A stretch of DNA of 64,000 bases, taken from Desulfovibrio inopinatus DSM 10711 (lineage in GTDB: Bacteria; Desulfobacterota; Desulfovibrionia; Desulfovibrionales; Desulfovibrionaceae). This document shows positions 9,804-18,788 of the stretch, one piece after another. The DNA lies in NCBI RefSeq assembly GCF_000429305.1, contig NZ_AUBP01000032.1, forward strand, positions 1 through 64,000, written 5' to 3'. The translations under genes and the position numbers were made by a program. Numbering within the stretch: position 1 is the first letter of the stretch; every line of letters starts with the position of its first letter. The notes under the pieces are model-generated. The model worked only from the letters and a program-made list of their open reading frames with translations, was not told where the DNA came from and ran no database searches.

Positions 9804-10730
9804 ATGAACTGGTCCCACAAGGATCTGTTGGACGTGTCCCAATTGTCACGCGAAGATGTTGATATGATCATCGCGACCGGACGCGAATTTGCTAAGGTCA
9901 ACGCCCGCCTCGTCAAGAAAGTGCCGACATTGAAAGGGCGCAGCGTTATTCTTTTTTTTGCTGAACCAAGCACCCGCACAAAGACAAGTTTCGATATGGC
10001 GGGAAAACGATTATCTGCCGACACCTTTTCCCTTTCTAAGAGTGGAAGCTCCTTGCAAAAAGGAGAGTCCCTCAAAGATACGGTGCTTACCTTGCAGGCG
10101 ATGAACCCCGATGCCGTGGTGATTCGGCACCAATCAAGCGGTGCTGCTGCCTTTGTGGCCAATCATTTGGAATGTTCCGTCATCAATGCCGGGGATGGTT
10201 GGCACGCCCATCCCACACAAGCTTTGCTCGATGCATTCACACTCGCCAATTGCTGGCAGGGAGCTTTCGCCGGAAAAACACTCCTCATTTTGGGAGATAT
10301 TGCGCATTCTCGAGTAGCTCGGTCGAATATTCACCTGCTTACTATGCTTGGGGTGAATGTGCGATTATGCGCGCCGAAGACCCTTTTGCCTCCGACCGTG
10401 AAAACGTTTGGGGTCGAGGTGTACAGCGATCTCAATGAAGCGGTGCGCGGCGTGGATGCTATTATGTGTTTGCGTTTGCAGCTTGAACGGCAAAAAGCCG
10501 GACTTCTGCCCGATTTACGTGAATATGCCCGGCTGTTCTGTCTGACTCGTCGACACTTGGCCGTTGCCTCGGATAATGTGGTTGTCCTGCACCCGGGACC
10601 AGTGAACCGAGGATTGGAGATCGCTTCAGACGTCACCGACGCGTCAGATTCGCTCATTCTTGATCAGGTGGCGTCGGGTGTTGCCGTGCGAATGGCACTG
10701 CTGCATCTCTATATCACCCGCAAGGATTAG
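9804..10730 (+). CDS. pyrB: Aspartate carbamoyltransferase catalytic subunit
   Basis: A 308-residue enzyme of pyrimidine synthesis that joins carbamoyl phosphate and aspartate. The carbamoyl-phosphate loop [10 protein letters not shown] is at about residues 52-61, and the HPTQALLD motif near residue 133 and the C-terminal LHPGPVNRG are intact. Length matches the catalytic chain. No pyrI regulatory chain is next to it; pyrC follows 160 bases downstream on the same strand, as in class A/B complexes where ATCase and dihydroorotase are made together. A GGAG ribosome site precedes the ATG. The product is cytoplasmic. Confidence 0.95.
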   Translation: MNWSHKDLLDVSQLSREDVDMIIATGREFAKVNARLVKKVPTLKGRSVILFFAEPSTRTKTSFDMAGKRLSADTFSLSKSGSSLQKGESLKDTVLTLQAMNPDAVVIRHQSSGAAAFVANHLECSVINAGDGWHAHPTQALLDAFTLANCWQGAFAGKTLLILGDIAHSRVARSNIHLLTMLGVNVRLCAPKTLLPPTVKTFGVEVYSDLNEAVRGVDAIMCLRLQLERQKAGLLPDLREYARLFCLTRRHLAVASDNVVVLHPGPVNRGLEIASDVTDASDSLILDQVASGVAVRMALLHLYITRKD

Positions 10731-10840
10731 TTGATCCGGAAAGCGTATGGTCGGGATTGTCGAGAAAGACATCTCCCTTCTTTACGTCAATGGAGGAGGG
10801 CGGGAACAGTCATGTCGGCCGTATTCAGTGTTTTGAATTT

Positions 10841-10871
10841 TCCGGGGATTCCTCTATGAGGAACATCCGGA
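10841..10871 (+). repeat. Imperfect hairpin between pyrB and pyrC
   Basis: Two 14-base arms (TCCGGGGATTCCTC and GAGGAACATCCGGA) are complementary except for three central positions and enclose a TAT loop. No T run follows. The element lies about 20 bases before the pyrC start and could shape or stabilise the intercistronic mRNA. Confidence 0.5.
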
Positions 10872-10889
10872 TGGCATAAGGAGATTGCC

Positions 10890-12173
10890 ATGACGCAACG
10901 CGTATTCCGAGGAGCTCGGTTTGCGATTGAGGATGGACGCCCCGTCGATTTGGTTGTTGAAGACGGGCAAGTTGCCGATGTCCTTGATTATGATTCTCAT
11001 CGGGTTTTTGAAGGGGCGGAGAGGGTGATAGACGCCACCGGCCAGACTCTGCTTCCCGGTCTGACGGATGCGCATGCCCATTTGCGCGAGCCTGGATTTG
11101 AATGGAAGGAAGATATTGCATCCGGGTTGGCTGCGGCTGCTCGTGGTGGATTTTCCAATGTCATGTGTATGGCCAATACCGATCCGGTCAACGACCGTGG
11201 CGCGGTCACGACTATGATGTTGGCCAAAGCGCGAACCGTGCGTCCTTTGGGCCCCCGTCTTTTTCCGATTGGTGCTTTGACTGTCGGATTGAAGGGAGCG
11301 GAATTGGCTCCTATGGCAGAGCTGGCCGCGGCTGGTTGTGTTGCCTTTTCAAACGACGGTCTGCCGGTAGCGGATACGGAACTGTTTCGACATGCATTGG
11401 AATACGCTTCGGATCTCGAAAAAATCGTCATTGACCATTGCGAAGATCCGTATATGGCCCCTGCCGCTGGAATGAACGAAGGTGAAGTTGCTGCACGGCT
11501 TGGTTTACGCGGACAACCAACGGCTTCTGAGGCGTTACAGGCCGCTCGTGATATCCTCTTGGCCGAATTTCTCGATGTTCCGGTTCACCTCGCGCATGTG
11601 TCCTGCCGTCAAACCGTGGAGCTTCTCGCTGCAGCCAAGAAGCGGGGTGTACGTGTCACGGCAGAGACCTGCCCCCATTACTTGCTTTTCACCGAAGAGG
11701 CTGTTCAGGGATACGACACTGCAGCCAAAGTTAACCCTCCTCTTCGCACACGGGACGATCAGCAGTGTCTTCTTGAAGCCGTGCGATCCGGTGTTGTCGA
11801 TATTTTGGCCACGGACCATGCCCCGCATGCCGCCCATGAAAAAGAGCATCCGTTTGACGAAGCGCCGTGTGGCATTTCGGGATTGGATACGGCATTGTCG
11901 GCCACCTGGATGCTTGTCCAGGATAACAAACTGACGCCGGACGATCTCGTCCGTTTATGGAGTCACGGGCCGGCCAGTATTTTCGGGTTGCCGCAAAACC
12001 GGTTTTTACCTGGAGATCCGGCCGACTTTATTTTGTTCGATACTTCTGCCCAATGGTCGCCAACTGTTGCAACCATGGCATCCAAAGGAAAAAATACGCC
12101 GCTTTACGGTCGTACCTTGCCCGGCCTTGTCCGCGGCCATTACATTGGCGGTGAAAAAGTGTACGAAGGCTAA
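10890..12173 (+). CDS. pyrC: Dihydroorotase
   Basis: A 427-residue class I (long) dihydroorotase, a zinc amidohydrolase that cyclises carbamoyl aspartate to dihydroorotate. The metal-binding HAHLREPG motif is at about residues 62-69, the family stretch MANTDPVND is near 92-100, and the C-terminal metal ligand is in ATDHAPH around residue 310, followed by the substrate loop GISGLDTAL. All catalytic residues expected for an active enzyme are visible, so this is not one of the inactive partner subunits. An AAGGAG ribosome site precedes the ATG. It is presumably cotranscribed with pyrB. Confidence 0.95.
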   Translation: MTQRVFRGARFAIEDGRPVDLVVEDGQVADVLDYDSHRVFEGAERVIDATGQTLLPGLTDAHAHLREPGFEWKEDIASGLAAAARGGFSNVMCMANTDPVNDRGAVTTMMLAKARTVRPLGPRLFPIGALTVGLKGAELAPMAELAAAGCVAFSNDGLPVADTELFRHALEYASDLEKIVIDHCEDPYMAPAAGMNEGEVAARLGLRGQPTASEALQAARDILLAEFLDVPVHLAHVSCRQTVELLAAAKKRGVRVTAETCPHYLLFTEEAVQGYDTAAKVNPPLRTRDDQQCLLEAVRSGVVDILATDHAPHAAHEKEHPFDEAPCGISGLDTALSATWMLVQDNKLTPDDLVRLWSHGPASIFGLPQNRFLPGDPADFILFDTSAQWSPTVATMASKGKNTPLYGRTLPGLVRGHYIGGEKVYEG

Positions 12174-12232
12174 ACGTTGCCACGGGCAGTACGTCAATTG
12201 ATCTCAACTGTTTAACCCGAAGGAGCACCCGC

Positions 12233-13555
12233 ATGGCGGAACCGTTCCAAGACGCCGTCGCTCTGTGCAAAACCATCATGCGCAATGGCTTCGATGCCTA
12301 TGTCGTCAATGCGAATCTGCAAAATGACTTTCTGGATTTGGATTCGATCGAAATCGATATTGCTTCGGATGCCGATCATACCGAACTGAAAAAGCTCTTC
12401 CCGAATATTGCTGAAGGCGCAGCAGACGGAGTTTGGGCGGTCTTGCGCGAGGCCGACACCACGTACCGGTTCTATCCCTCGGATACGGAAGATGCATCAC
12501 ATCCCGAAGAATGTGTCGCCAAGGTCACGCCGCGATTGTTGCGTCGACTCGGTGAAGAAGGCGATATCCCGCTCGGGCTTGCCTGTCCGTTTTTGCCGCG
12601 CTCCGAGGATGCGCAGGATGGGTTTGTCGATTTCAGCCAGGGAGAAGTGAAATTCCTGGGGATTCCTGATCAAACGCTCAAAGAAAATTACCTGCGCGGA
12701 GTTCGTGCTCTGCGTTTTTCAGCCAACTATGGTTTGCCCATTGAAGCAAACACGTGGATAGCCATTATGCGGGGCGCGAGACGTATTCTCGATTATGTCT
12801 CCGTCACGGATATCATGGATGAATGGCGCAAAGTCGAAGCTGAAAACATGCATGCGTTTGTCGGTCTGTTGTATGACTCCATGATTCTGCATGGACTTAT
12901 TCCTGAGATCGCCGCGATGGCTCGTATTAAGCATCTCAAAGTCGAGAGCGAGGAAGAAACGGTTTTCGACCATACGCTGGCTGTTATGGAACGTTATCCG
13001 GAAGAACTGCCCTATGACTGGTTCGGTGTGCTGGCATGCCTGTTCCATGATGTGGGCAAACTTCATACGGCTGAATTTTTTGATGGCCGCTGGACATTTT
13101 ATCAGCATCACCGAGTCGGTGCCAAAGTGACCCGAAAGATTCTCAAACGACTCGGTTTTGCTCCAGAAGATGTGGATTTGGTCTGTCATTTGGTACGCAA
13201 TCACATGCGATTGCATTTCATGCTGACCGAACGCGGCATTCGTCGATTTGCGGCGTTGGATGAATATCCACGACTGATCGAAATGACACGAGCCGACATT
13301 AAAGCCCGTGGTGGAAGCTTTCGCGAGTTCAACCACAATATGAAAATGCTCGAACGTCTTGATACTGGCGTTGCGATGGGCGACCCCATTTTGAATGGTA
13401 CGGTCATCATGCAGCTCACCGGCCTTAAACCCGGACCGGGGGTCGGCATTATCCGCGAAGCGCTGATGACTGCGCAGATACAGGGTGATGTCTCCTCGGA
13501 AGAGGAAGCCATGGAATTCGTGAGAGAGTACTATAAGAAAGAAAAGCTCGGGTAA
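12233..13555 (+). CDS. HD-domain protein with degenerate CCA-transferase head
   Basis: A 440-residue protein laid out like tRNA nucleotidyltransferases/poly(A) polymerases. An N-terminal nucleotidyltransferase-like head covers about residues 1-130, the neck stretch ENYLRGVRALRFSANYGLPI lies at 151-170, and an HD phosphohydrolase domain (His in FDHTL near 256, LFHDVGK at 270-276) covers 240-370. The head has lost what catalysis needs: the usual GGxVRD becomes VVNANLQND, and the paired metal aspartates are reduced to EIDIAS. It is thus probably not a CCA-adding enzyme, while the HD site looks intact and may hydrolyse phosphoesters. It follows pyrC by 60 bases with a GAAGGAG ribosome site. The true substrate is unknown. 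Confidence 0.75.
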   Translation: MAEPFQDAVALCKTIMRNGFDAYVVNANLQNDFLDLDSIEIDIASDADHTELKKLFPNIAEGAADGVWAVLREADTTYRFYPSDTEDASHPEECVAKVTPRLLRRLGEEGDIPLGLACPFLPRSEDAQDGFVDFSQGEVKFLGIPDQTLKENYLRGVRALRFSANYGLPIEANTWIAIMRGARRILDYVSVTDIMDEWRKVEAENMHAFVGLLYDSMILHGLIPEIAAMARIKHLKVESEEETVFDHTLAVMERYPEELPYDWFGVLACLFHDVGKLHTAEFFDGRWTFYQHHRVGAKVTRKILKRLGFAPEDVDLVCHLVRNHMRLHFMLTERGIRRFAALDEYPRLIEMTRADIKARGGSFREFNHNMKMLERLDTGVAMGDPILNGTVIMQLTGLKPGPGVGIIREALMTAQIQGDVSSEEEAMEFVREYYKKEKLG

Positions 13556-13565
13556 GAGCAAGCAA

Positions 13566-13590
13566 GGGGGCGTTGCCCGACAACGCCCCT
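13566..13590 (+). terminator. Hairpin after HD-protein gene
   Basis: A 9 bp perfect stem (GGGGCGTTG with CAACGCCCC, loop CCCGA) lies 11 bases after the stop codon. It lacks a T run, so it may be a weak terminator or an mRNA-stabilising end. It overlaps a potential TTG start of rlmN, which is one reason to reject that start. Confidence 0.5.
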
Positions 13591-13623
13591 CTGTTCACAC
13601 CATCCGGACATGATGCCAGATAC

Positions 13624-14664
13624 ATGATGAAATCCAATCTCCTTGAATTTACGCAGCCCGAACTCACCGACTTTATGGCCGATCTCGGGGAAAAACCATT
13701 TCGTGCCAAGCAAGTCTGGCAATGGATCTGGCAAAAGGGCGTTGTCGATTTTGAAGCCATGACGAATCTGTCCAAAGACGCGCGGGCACAGTTGAGCGAT
13801 ACTGCTGAAATCCGTTGGCCTATGGTAGAAAAAGCTCTGGTCAGTGCGGATGGAACGGTAAAGTTTTTACTCGGACTCGACGATGGCAGCAAAGTGGAAA
13901 CGGTTCTTATTCCAGAAAAAGATCATTTTACGCAGTGCCTTTCCACACAGGTCGGATGCGCGTTAGGATGCCGGTTTTGCAGCACCGGGACCCTCGGTTT
14001 TACCCGAAATATGACGTCGGGTGAGATATTGGGACAAATCCTTGTGGCTCGGCGTTGGCTGGAGGAACATGAAGAACCGCTCCGTTTGCGTAACTTGGTA
14101 TTTATGGGAATGGGGGAACCCCTGCTCAATTTCGAGGCGCTCGAACGAAGTTTGCACGGTCTTAATTCAGACTTGGGACTTGATTTTTCAACGCGCCGTA
14201 TAACGGTTTCGACGGTTGGGATTGTGCCGAAGCTCCAAGCGCTTGGCGAGCTTGCCTTGTCATCGCTGGCTGTCTCCCTGCACGCGCCGAATCAGGCGAT
14301 TCGGGAACAGATTATGCCTAAGGCCGCTCGGACCCCTCTTGCCGAACTTATGGACGAGCTCGCCCGCTACCCTATCCGAAATCGAGAGAGTATCACGTTT
14401 GAATACCTGTTATTGGGCGGAATCAACGATGAACCGGAACATGCCCGGGAACTCATTCGCCTGTTGTCGAGAGTAAAAGCCAAAATTAATCTCATTGCCT
14501 ATAACGCATCGCCCGGACTGCCTTTCAAACGCCCTGACCCTGCCCGTGTCGAAGCATTTCAAAATGTGCTCCGGGCCAAAGGTTTCACGGCAACGTTACG
14601 TAAAAGCAAAGGCTCCGATATTAAAGCCGCCTGCGGTCAGCTTGCCGCCAACCCTGAAGAATAA
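13624..14664 (+). CDS. rlmN: 23S rRNA (adenine2503-C2)-methyltransferase / tRNA A37 methyltransferase
   Basis: A radical-SAM RNA methyltransferase of about 346 residues. The [4Fe-4S] motif CALGCRFC is intact, followed by FMGMGEPLLNFEAL, and the two catalytic cysteines of the RlmN mechanism are represented by the FCSTG region and the C-terminal KAACGQL. The N-terminal helical domain (EKPFRAKQVWQWIWQKG) is typical of RlmN rather than Cfr. The start is placed at the ATG pair 13624/13627. A TTG at 13573 would add 17 residues but sits inside a hairpin and has no ribosome site. A perfect hairpin and then a strong terminator follow the gene. Confidence 0.93.
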   Translation: MMKSNLLEFTQPELTDFMADLGEKPFRAKQVWQWIWQKGVVDFEAMTNLSKDARAQLSDTAEIRWPMVEKALVSADGTVKFLLGLDDGSKVETVLIPEKDHFTQCLSTQVGCALGCRFCSTGTLGFTRNMTSGEILGQILVARRWLEEHEEPLRLRNLVFMGMGEPLLNFEALERSLHGLNSDLGLDFSTRRITVSTVGIVPKLQALGELALSSLAVSLHAPNQAIREQIMPKAARTPLAELMDELARYPIRNRESITFEYLLLGGINDEPEHARELIRLLSRVKAKINLIAYNASPGLPFKRPDPARVEAFQNVLRAKGFTATLRKSKGSDIKAACGQLAANPEE

Positions 14665-14670
14665 AGAGTG

Positions 14671-14691
14671 TTGACGTAGTCTCTACGTCAA
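14671..14691. repeat. Perfect inverted repeat after rlmN
   Basis: TTGACGTAG-TCT-CTACGTCAA is a perfect 9 bp inverted repeat with a 3-base centre, six bases after the rlmN stop. It can fold as an RNA hairpin (no T run) or serve as a protein-binding dyad. The strong terminator lies 20 bases further. Confidence 0.6.
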
Positions 14692-14711
14692 GCTCTCTCA
14701 CCCAAAGCAAT

Positions 14712-14762
14712 AATGCTGCCGGCAACGGGTATAATCCCATGTTGCCGGCAGCATTTTTTTTC
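14712..14762 (+). terminator. Strong intrinsic terminator after rlmN
   Basis: A 15 bp perfect stem (AATGCTGCCGGCAAC with GTTGCCGGCAGCATT) is followed by a run of T on the plus strand. It lies between convergent genes and may also act on the HlyD-family transcript from the right. Confidence 0.93.
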
Positions 14763-14809
14763 ATCGCTCGATCAGAGTATACAATATCGGGATGGAAAAC
14801 AGTTTTGAG

Positions 14810-15931
14810 CTACAATACCTCGAAACAAATGATGTTTTTCCAGCTCATCATACGGAGCAAGATTTGACGAATGGGGGCCAAAAACTCCATCTCATGGGAG
14901 TAGACCGCCACATTGGCCGCACTCCCCGGCGGCAGGTCGTATTTGGACATATCATCGTCCAAATGAATGAATACGGGGACGCGTCCTTGCGGTAAGCTGT
15001 TTTCGATTTTGATCATATCGGCATTCGGTTGGAGTTGACCTTCACCAATGGCAACGGCAAGGGCGTCAACTTTTCCATGAAACGTTCGGCCAGGCAGAGC
15101 CGGGAAGATAACTTCAACCGCATTACCAGGCTTGATATTTTGCAAGGGATTTTGTTTGAATGCTCCAATAAGATAGGTGTTGTCAGCACTCACGAATGTC
15201 ATCACCGGTTTGAGAGGCAAAGGGACAGCCATCATTCCCGGACGTAATCGTACCTGGACAACGTATCCATCCGACGGAGCACGAACCACGGTGGAGTCAA
15301 GGTTAAACTGGGCTTTGTCTAGTCTTGCTTTTGCTTCTTCGATGATGGCCTGCTGGCTGCCAAGCTCTGACCGGGCGCGGACTGCTTCAGCTTGGGCGCT
15401 GGCCTCAGTTTGCTGCGCTTCTTTAAAGGTGGCTAAAGATTGGTCATAACGCTGCTGGCTGATAGACGCTTTACTTATCAGTGATCGCATGCGTTTTTCC
15501 GTCACGGCCGCCAGGTTTAAAGCTGCAGATGCCTGTTTGACTTGGGCTTCGGCGTTTTGCACTTGAGCCTGAAGCTGTTGAATACGATCCTGGGATTGCG
15601 TCAGTTTGGCCTTTTCCAAATCAACTTCAGCTTGAAAGGGGGTGGGGTCGATTTTAAAAAGAATATCACCTTTTTTTAATGGCCGACTGTTCTGTACCGG
15701 GACATCAGTCACTTTCCCACGAACTTGCGGCATAATGGGCGTGGTCTGAAAGTAGATAATGCCTTCCGATGTAAACGGATGGTAATACGCCATGGTCAAA
15801 AAAATCCCGCCGACAACAAAAATACCGCCCACGACTGCCGTGGTGACGGTCCATTTATTGGCAGGAATTTTGAAAATGCGAAAAGCTGCAAAGACAAGCG
15901 CTGCATAGGTTAGTTCAATCAGTATATCCAT
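14810..15931 (-). CDS. HlyD-family membrane fusion protein (YibH/EmrA-like)
   Basis: A 373-residue periplasmic adaptor. Two hydrophobic segments near residues 5-22 and 28-50 anchor the N-terminus. The biotinyl-lipoyl-like half (MPQVRGKVTDVPVQNSRPLK, then GDILFKIDPTPF) is followed by a long Gln/Ala-rich coiled-coil hairpin at about residues 95-215, then the second lipoyl half (TVVRAPSDGYVVQVRLRPG) and a beta-barrel region. With the small DUF3302 protein encoded 2 bases upstream it matches the E. coli yibH-yibI and yiaV-yiaW pairs. No matching inner-membrane pump or ABC transporter is adjacent, so the exported substrate is unknown. The upstream M50/PqqD fusion on the same strand may belong to the same transcript. 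Confidence 0.88.
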   Translation of the reverse strand: MDILIELTYAALVFAAFRIFKIPANKWTVTTAVVGGIFVVGGIFLTMAYYHPFTSEGIIYFQTTPIMPQVRGKVTDVPVQNSRPLKKGDILFKIDPTPFQAEVDLEKAKLTQSQDRIQQLQAQVQNAEAQVKQASAALNLAAVTEKRMRSLISKASISQQRYDQSLATFKEAQQTEASAQAEAVRARSELGSQQAIIEEAKARLDKAQFNLDSTVVRAPSDGYVVQVRLRPGMMAVPLPLKPVMTFVSADNTYLIGAFKQNPLQNIKPGNAVEVIFPALPGRTFHGKVDALAVAIGEGQLQPNADMIKIENSLPQGRVPVFIHLDDDMSKYDLPPGSAANVAVYSHEMEFLAPIRQILLRMMSWKNIICFEVL

Positions 15932-15933
15932 AA

Positions 15934-16368
15934 TTATGCTTCCTGGCCTGACGGTTCTATGGGGGCGGGTGTTTCTGCCACGATGTTATCATCTGTATCG
16001 TCCTGATGAGTCGGGACCGATTCACGGCCTTTCGTGATTTGATCGCGCAAAGCCGCGACTTCATCACGCAGGGCCTGCGTGTCATCTTTTGAGGCAAAAC
16101 CGTCTTGCAGGAAGTCATTTGTACGTGTCTGTACGCCAGGTTTATAGAGGAGTGCCCATATCCATAATAAAGGCCAAATCAGGTGGAGTAAAAAGAGGCT
16201 GAGCCAACCCGCAGCATGGATGGCATCTTGGTGGGGGTGATTTCGCTTTTTTGCTAATTTATAAGGAATATCATGTATATAGATTATTCCGTACACCAAA
16301 ACAAGAAAGACAAAGACGAGAAGGCCTGCGGCAATCCAGTCTAGAATTCTTGTCGACGTTTCGATCAT
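15934..16368 (-). CDS. DUF3302 inner membrane protein (YibI/YiaW-like)
   Basis: A 144-residue membrane protein with two hydrophobic helices (about residues 10-32 and 52-74) separated by the conserved cytoplasmic loop HDIPYKLAKKRNHPHQDAIH, which is the DUF3302 signature. The C-terminal third is polar with a short heptad-like stretch (DEVAALRDQI) and then a disordered acidic, proline-containing tail longer than in E. coli YibI. Start has an AAGGAGG ribosome site. The stop is only 2 bases from the next start, so the HlyD-family partner is translated in tandem. No enzymatic activity is known for the family. Confidence 0.85.
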   Translation of the reverse strand: MIETSTRILDWIAAGLLVFVFLVLVYGIIYIHDIPYKLAKKRNHPHQDAIHAAGWLSLFLLHLIWPLLWIWALLYKPGVQTRTNDFLQDGFASKDDTQALRDEVAALRDQITKGRESVPTHQDDTDDNIVAETPAPIEPSGQEA

Positions 16369-16536
16369 TCTCAGCCTCCTTTATGGGCATACGTCTTTTA
16401 AAGCATCGAAAACTCCATTTTTTTCTCCGACTCATTGTATTCTTTATCATGCACAATAACCAAAGTGTCACGGGGAATTTTAAAATATTTCTTGTCCGTG
16501 TTTCTTCGAATTGTCTGCTGCAATGACGAGACGATG

Positions 16537-18237
16537 CTATTTTTTCAAGATGTACTCCCGTGCCCATCGTTTCTTCATGGTATTGTACGTTTGTAATCCC
16601 AGCCTGAGGCAAATCAACGAGCAGATACCGATGACGAAGAGAAGTCGTCCCTGATGCTGAGACGCATCCTTCAGTAGCATATTCAGTTGCGCAATGGGCA
16701 AGACAAAAAATATTAAAGTCGTCGCGCCGCCAAGGATGCCATACCACCAGAATATATTACGTTCATTATGCGTTGTCCTCACATCTCGAGGCGAGCCGAA
16801 TCCGAGCCAGCCAAAGAGTTTGCGTTTGATAAACGCGAAGGAGCGTTGTCGCAGGTTTTGAATTTCTGTGAAATCCAGGAGCATGTAGTACGCGTCCATT
16901 TTAATAAATGGGTTGAAATTCATGAACAACCCTACAACGTTGGACACACTGAAGAGAACAAATGTCGACTCCCAGAAACCTATCCCTCCGGGCGAATTGC
17001 GACACAATAACCACGAACACCAGAGTCCTATTCCAAAAATGACAAAGCTGACGATGGGGCCGCCCAGAGAGACCAAAATCCGCTGATATTTTTTAGGAAA
17101 TGTGTAGGCGGCTGTTGTGTCACAGAAGAAAATGAAAAATGCCAGGTAAAACATAATCCCAATGCGAGGTACACGCCCCCCATAATGTTTACAGACCACA
17201 CCATGTCCAAGTTCGTGGAGAAGAACATGGGCGGTGACTAAAATGTACGTGCAAATCAGTATATGGGGCGAATTGACTATGGTCTTTTCCAGGCCGATGA
17301 ATATGGTGAGGAAATGATGAAATTTGTCCCAAAGCGGATAGAATCCGGAAAGTCCGATGAGAAGTAATATTCCAATCGCAATGGGGGAAAAGAGAAACCG
17401 TATCTTGTTGTGTATGGCGGTGACAATGGCGTCAGAATGTGGAATTGAGAACGATGGGTTGATGAGTTTCAGCAGGATTTGTTTTCCGGTAATTTTGCCT
17501 GTTTCTTCCGTCGAATCGCTGAGCATGCCCATTCGTTCGAGGTGTTCATAAAGTTGGATTGGCAAATGGGGGGAAACCAATCCAATAGAGTCCACATGCT
17601 GTATATAGATATCGTGTAAGGTCTTGGTTCCATCCATGTTTTGTACAAAAAACGTTTCGCTGGGATTGAGAATGAGTACCGTTGTACCGACTTTTTGCAG
17701 CACCGAGCTTGGATGTTCTTCTTCACTATCTTTGATATACAGCTCCAGACCTTTTTTAAGCTTTGGCTTTAACGCCATCGCCCAGGCCCGCTTTTCCTTC
17801 CCCTCTTCGCGTTGATAAAGGATCATACTGAGAACGCGTTTTTTCCCCCGCACACGGAAGAAGACACGGTCCATATTTTTTTTGAGTAAATGGAGCCACA
17901 AGGCATCTACCGTAATGTTCTCAATATCCGTTTTGGCGTCTGGCACCTCGTACTCTTCGGTTTCGGAAGGGTTGAGGCGGATGGCTGCGGCGTATGTGAT
18001 ATCGATGAATATCGCATCATTTTTATAATCAAGGAGTACGGTAAAGGGTACATCAATCTCGCTGCGTTCAGCCCAGCGCACTAATTCTTCGCATGCTTCC
18101 ATTACGGACAGCATGATTTTCTTTTTCAATAAGTCGGAAAAACCCACTATCGCTGCATAGCGATGCACTCCGTCTTGTACAAGCGGAAGCCAACGGCTTT
18201 GGGGCGGAACATGAATGGTGATTGTATTTTCGTTCAA
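16537..18237 (-). CDS. RsbW-like fold + PqqD-like + M50 membrane metalloprotease fusion
   Basis: Residue numbers here count from a possible earlier TTG start at 18273 (578 residues). The first 155 residues follow the layout of RsbW-type anti-sigma ATPases: a helix EACEELVRWAE where the N-box should be (the Asn is missing), and LWLHLLKKNMDRVFFR near 125-140, matching the usual GLGL..I..lMD helix. The ATP lid glycines are absent. Residues 195-260 look like a PqqD-type peptide-binding domain (LNPSETFFVQNMDGTKTLHD). The rest is a multi-pass S2P-type zinc protease with HELGH at 353-357 and the third metal ligand in FNPFIKMDAYY (Asp460), related to YydH-like peptide metalloproteases. No ATG opens the frame. 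I use the TTG at 18237 because GAGAG precedes it and the RsbW-like fold starts there. The DUF3302/HlyD pair lies 168 bases downstream. Confidence 0.72.
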   Translation of the reverse strand: MNENTITIHVPPQSRWLPLVQDGVHRYAAIVGFSDLLKKKIMLSVMEACEELVRWAERSEIDVPFTVLLDYKNDAIFIDITYAAAIRLNPSETEEYEVPDAKTDIENITVDALWLHLLKKNMDRVFFRVRGKKRVLSMILYQREEGKEKRAWAMALKPKLKKGLELYIKDSEEEHPSSVLQKVGTTVLILNPSETFFVQNMDGTKTLHDIYIQHVDSIGLVSPHLPIQLYEHLERMGMLSDSTEETGKITGKQILLKLINPSFSIPHSDAIVTAIHNKIRFLFSPIAIGILLLIGLSGFYPLWDKFHHFLTIFIGLEKTIVNSPHILICTYILVTAHVLLHELGHGVVCKHYGGRVPRIGIMFYLAFFIFFCDTTAAYTFPKKYQRILVSLGGPIVSFVIFGIGLWCSWLLCRNSPGGIGFWESTFVLFSVSNVVGLFMNFNPFIKMDAYYMLLDFTEIQNLRQRSFAFIKRKLFGWLGFGSPRDVRTTHNERNIFWWYGILGGATTLIFFVLPIAQLNMLLKDASQHQGRLLFVIGICSLICLRLGLQTYNTMKKRWAREYILKK

Positions 18238-18273
18238 TGGATTGCTCTCGTGAGGAATGAGCTTGAATATCAA

Positions 18274-18788
18274 GCATTACTGGGCGCAAGTTTTTTTCAA
18301 CGCTTTCGCATTGTTGTGTATAGCAACGAGATTTCCTGACGCTCGGTCGCTAGGCGCTGCTGAAGTGTTCTGTATGACCTTCTCAAAAGCGAGAAGAATC
18401 GTTTGCCATGTTCTGATGACGACGTGTTTTCTCGGGAAGCTGTACGCCGTTTGCGGACATATCCGTCATCATGCAATGATAATACTAATAATAGTCCTTC
18501 ATTCTATTACTATTCTCTGTTTTTAGAATCAAGTTTGAAAGATAATTTGTGATTTTCTGGTTTGAATATTTCTGCAGCATCGATTGTGAATTCCTTATAG
18601 AGTTGTACTACGTCGATATAGTGTGAAGATATTAAATCTGCTGTGGTATATAAAAAAGAAGAGGTAGATGCTAAATGTATGCTCTACTCACAGAGCGCAT
18701 TTATCTATTCAGACAAATGTTCTCTGCGAGTGTGTTGTAGAAAAATAAATTCAGAAGAAGACAGCGTAAAGAATTGCTTTCAACCAGA
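18274..18788. other. AT-rich intergenic region upstream of the M50 fusion
   Basis: About 500 bases, notably AT-rich in the second half, between two minus-strand genes. It should carry the promoter of the M50 fusion gene. I see no RNA gene, terminator or convincing small ORF. An 89-codon plus-strand frame at 18257 has only a badly spaced ribosome site and no family features. Confidence 0.5.

Noticed and set aside
12719-13561. A 280-codon open frame antisense to the HD-domain protein gene
   Set aside because: It mirrors a well-supported gene, has no ribosome site and its translation shows no family features.
13573-13623. TTG start for rlmN
   Set aside because: It lies inside a stable hairpin and lacks a ribosome site; the ATG pair at 13624/13627 gives a normal-length enzyme.
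18257-18526. 89-codon plus-strand frame in the gap before the M50 fusion
   Set aside because: The ribosome site is too close to the ATG and composition resembles random frame of AT-rich DNA.
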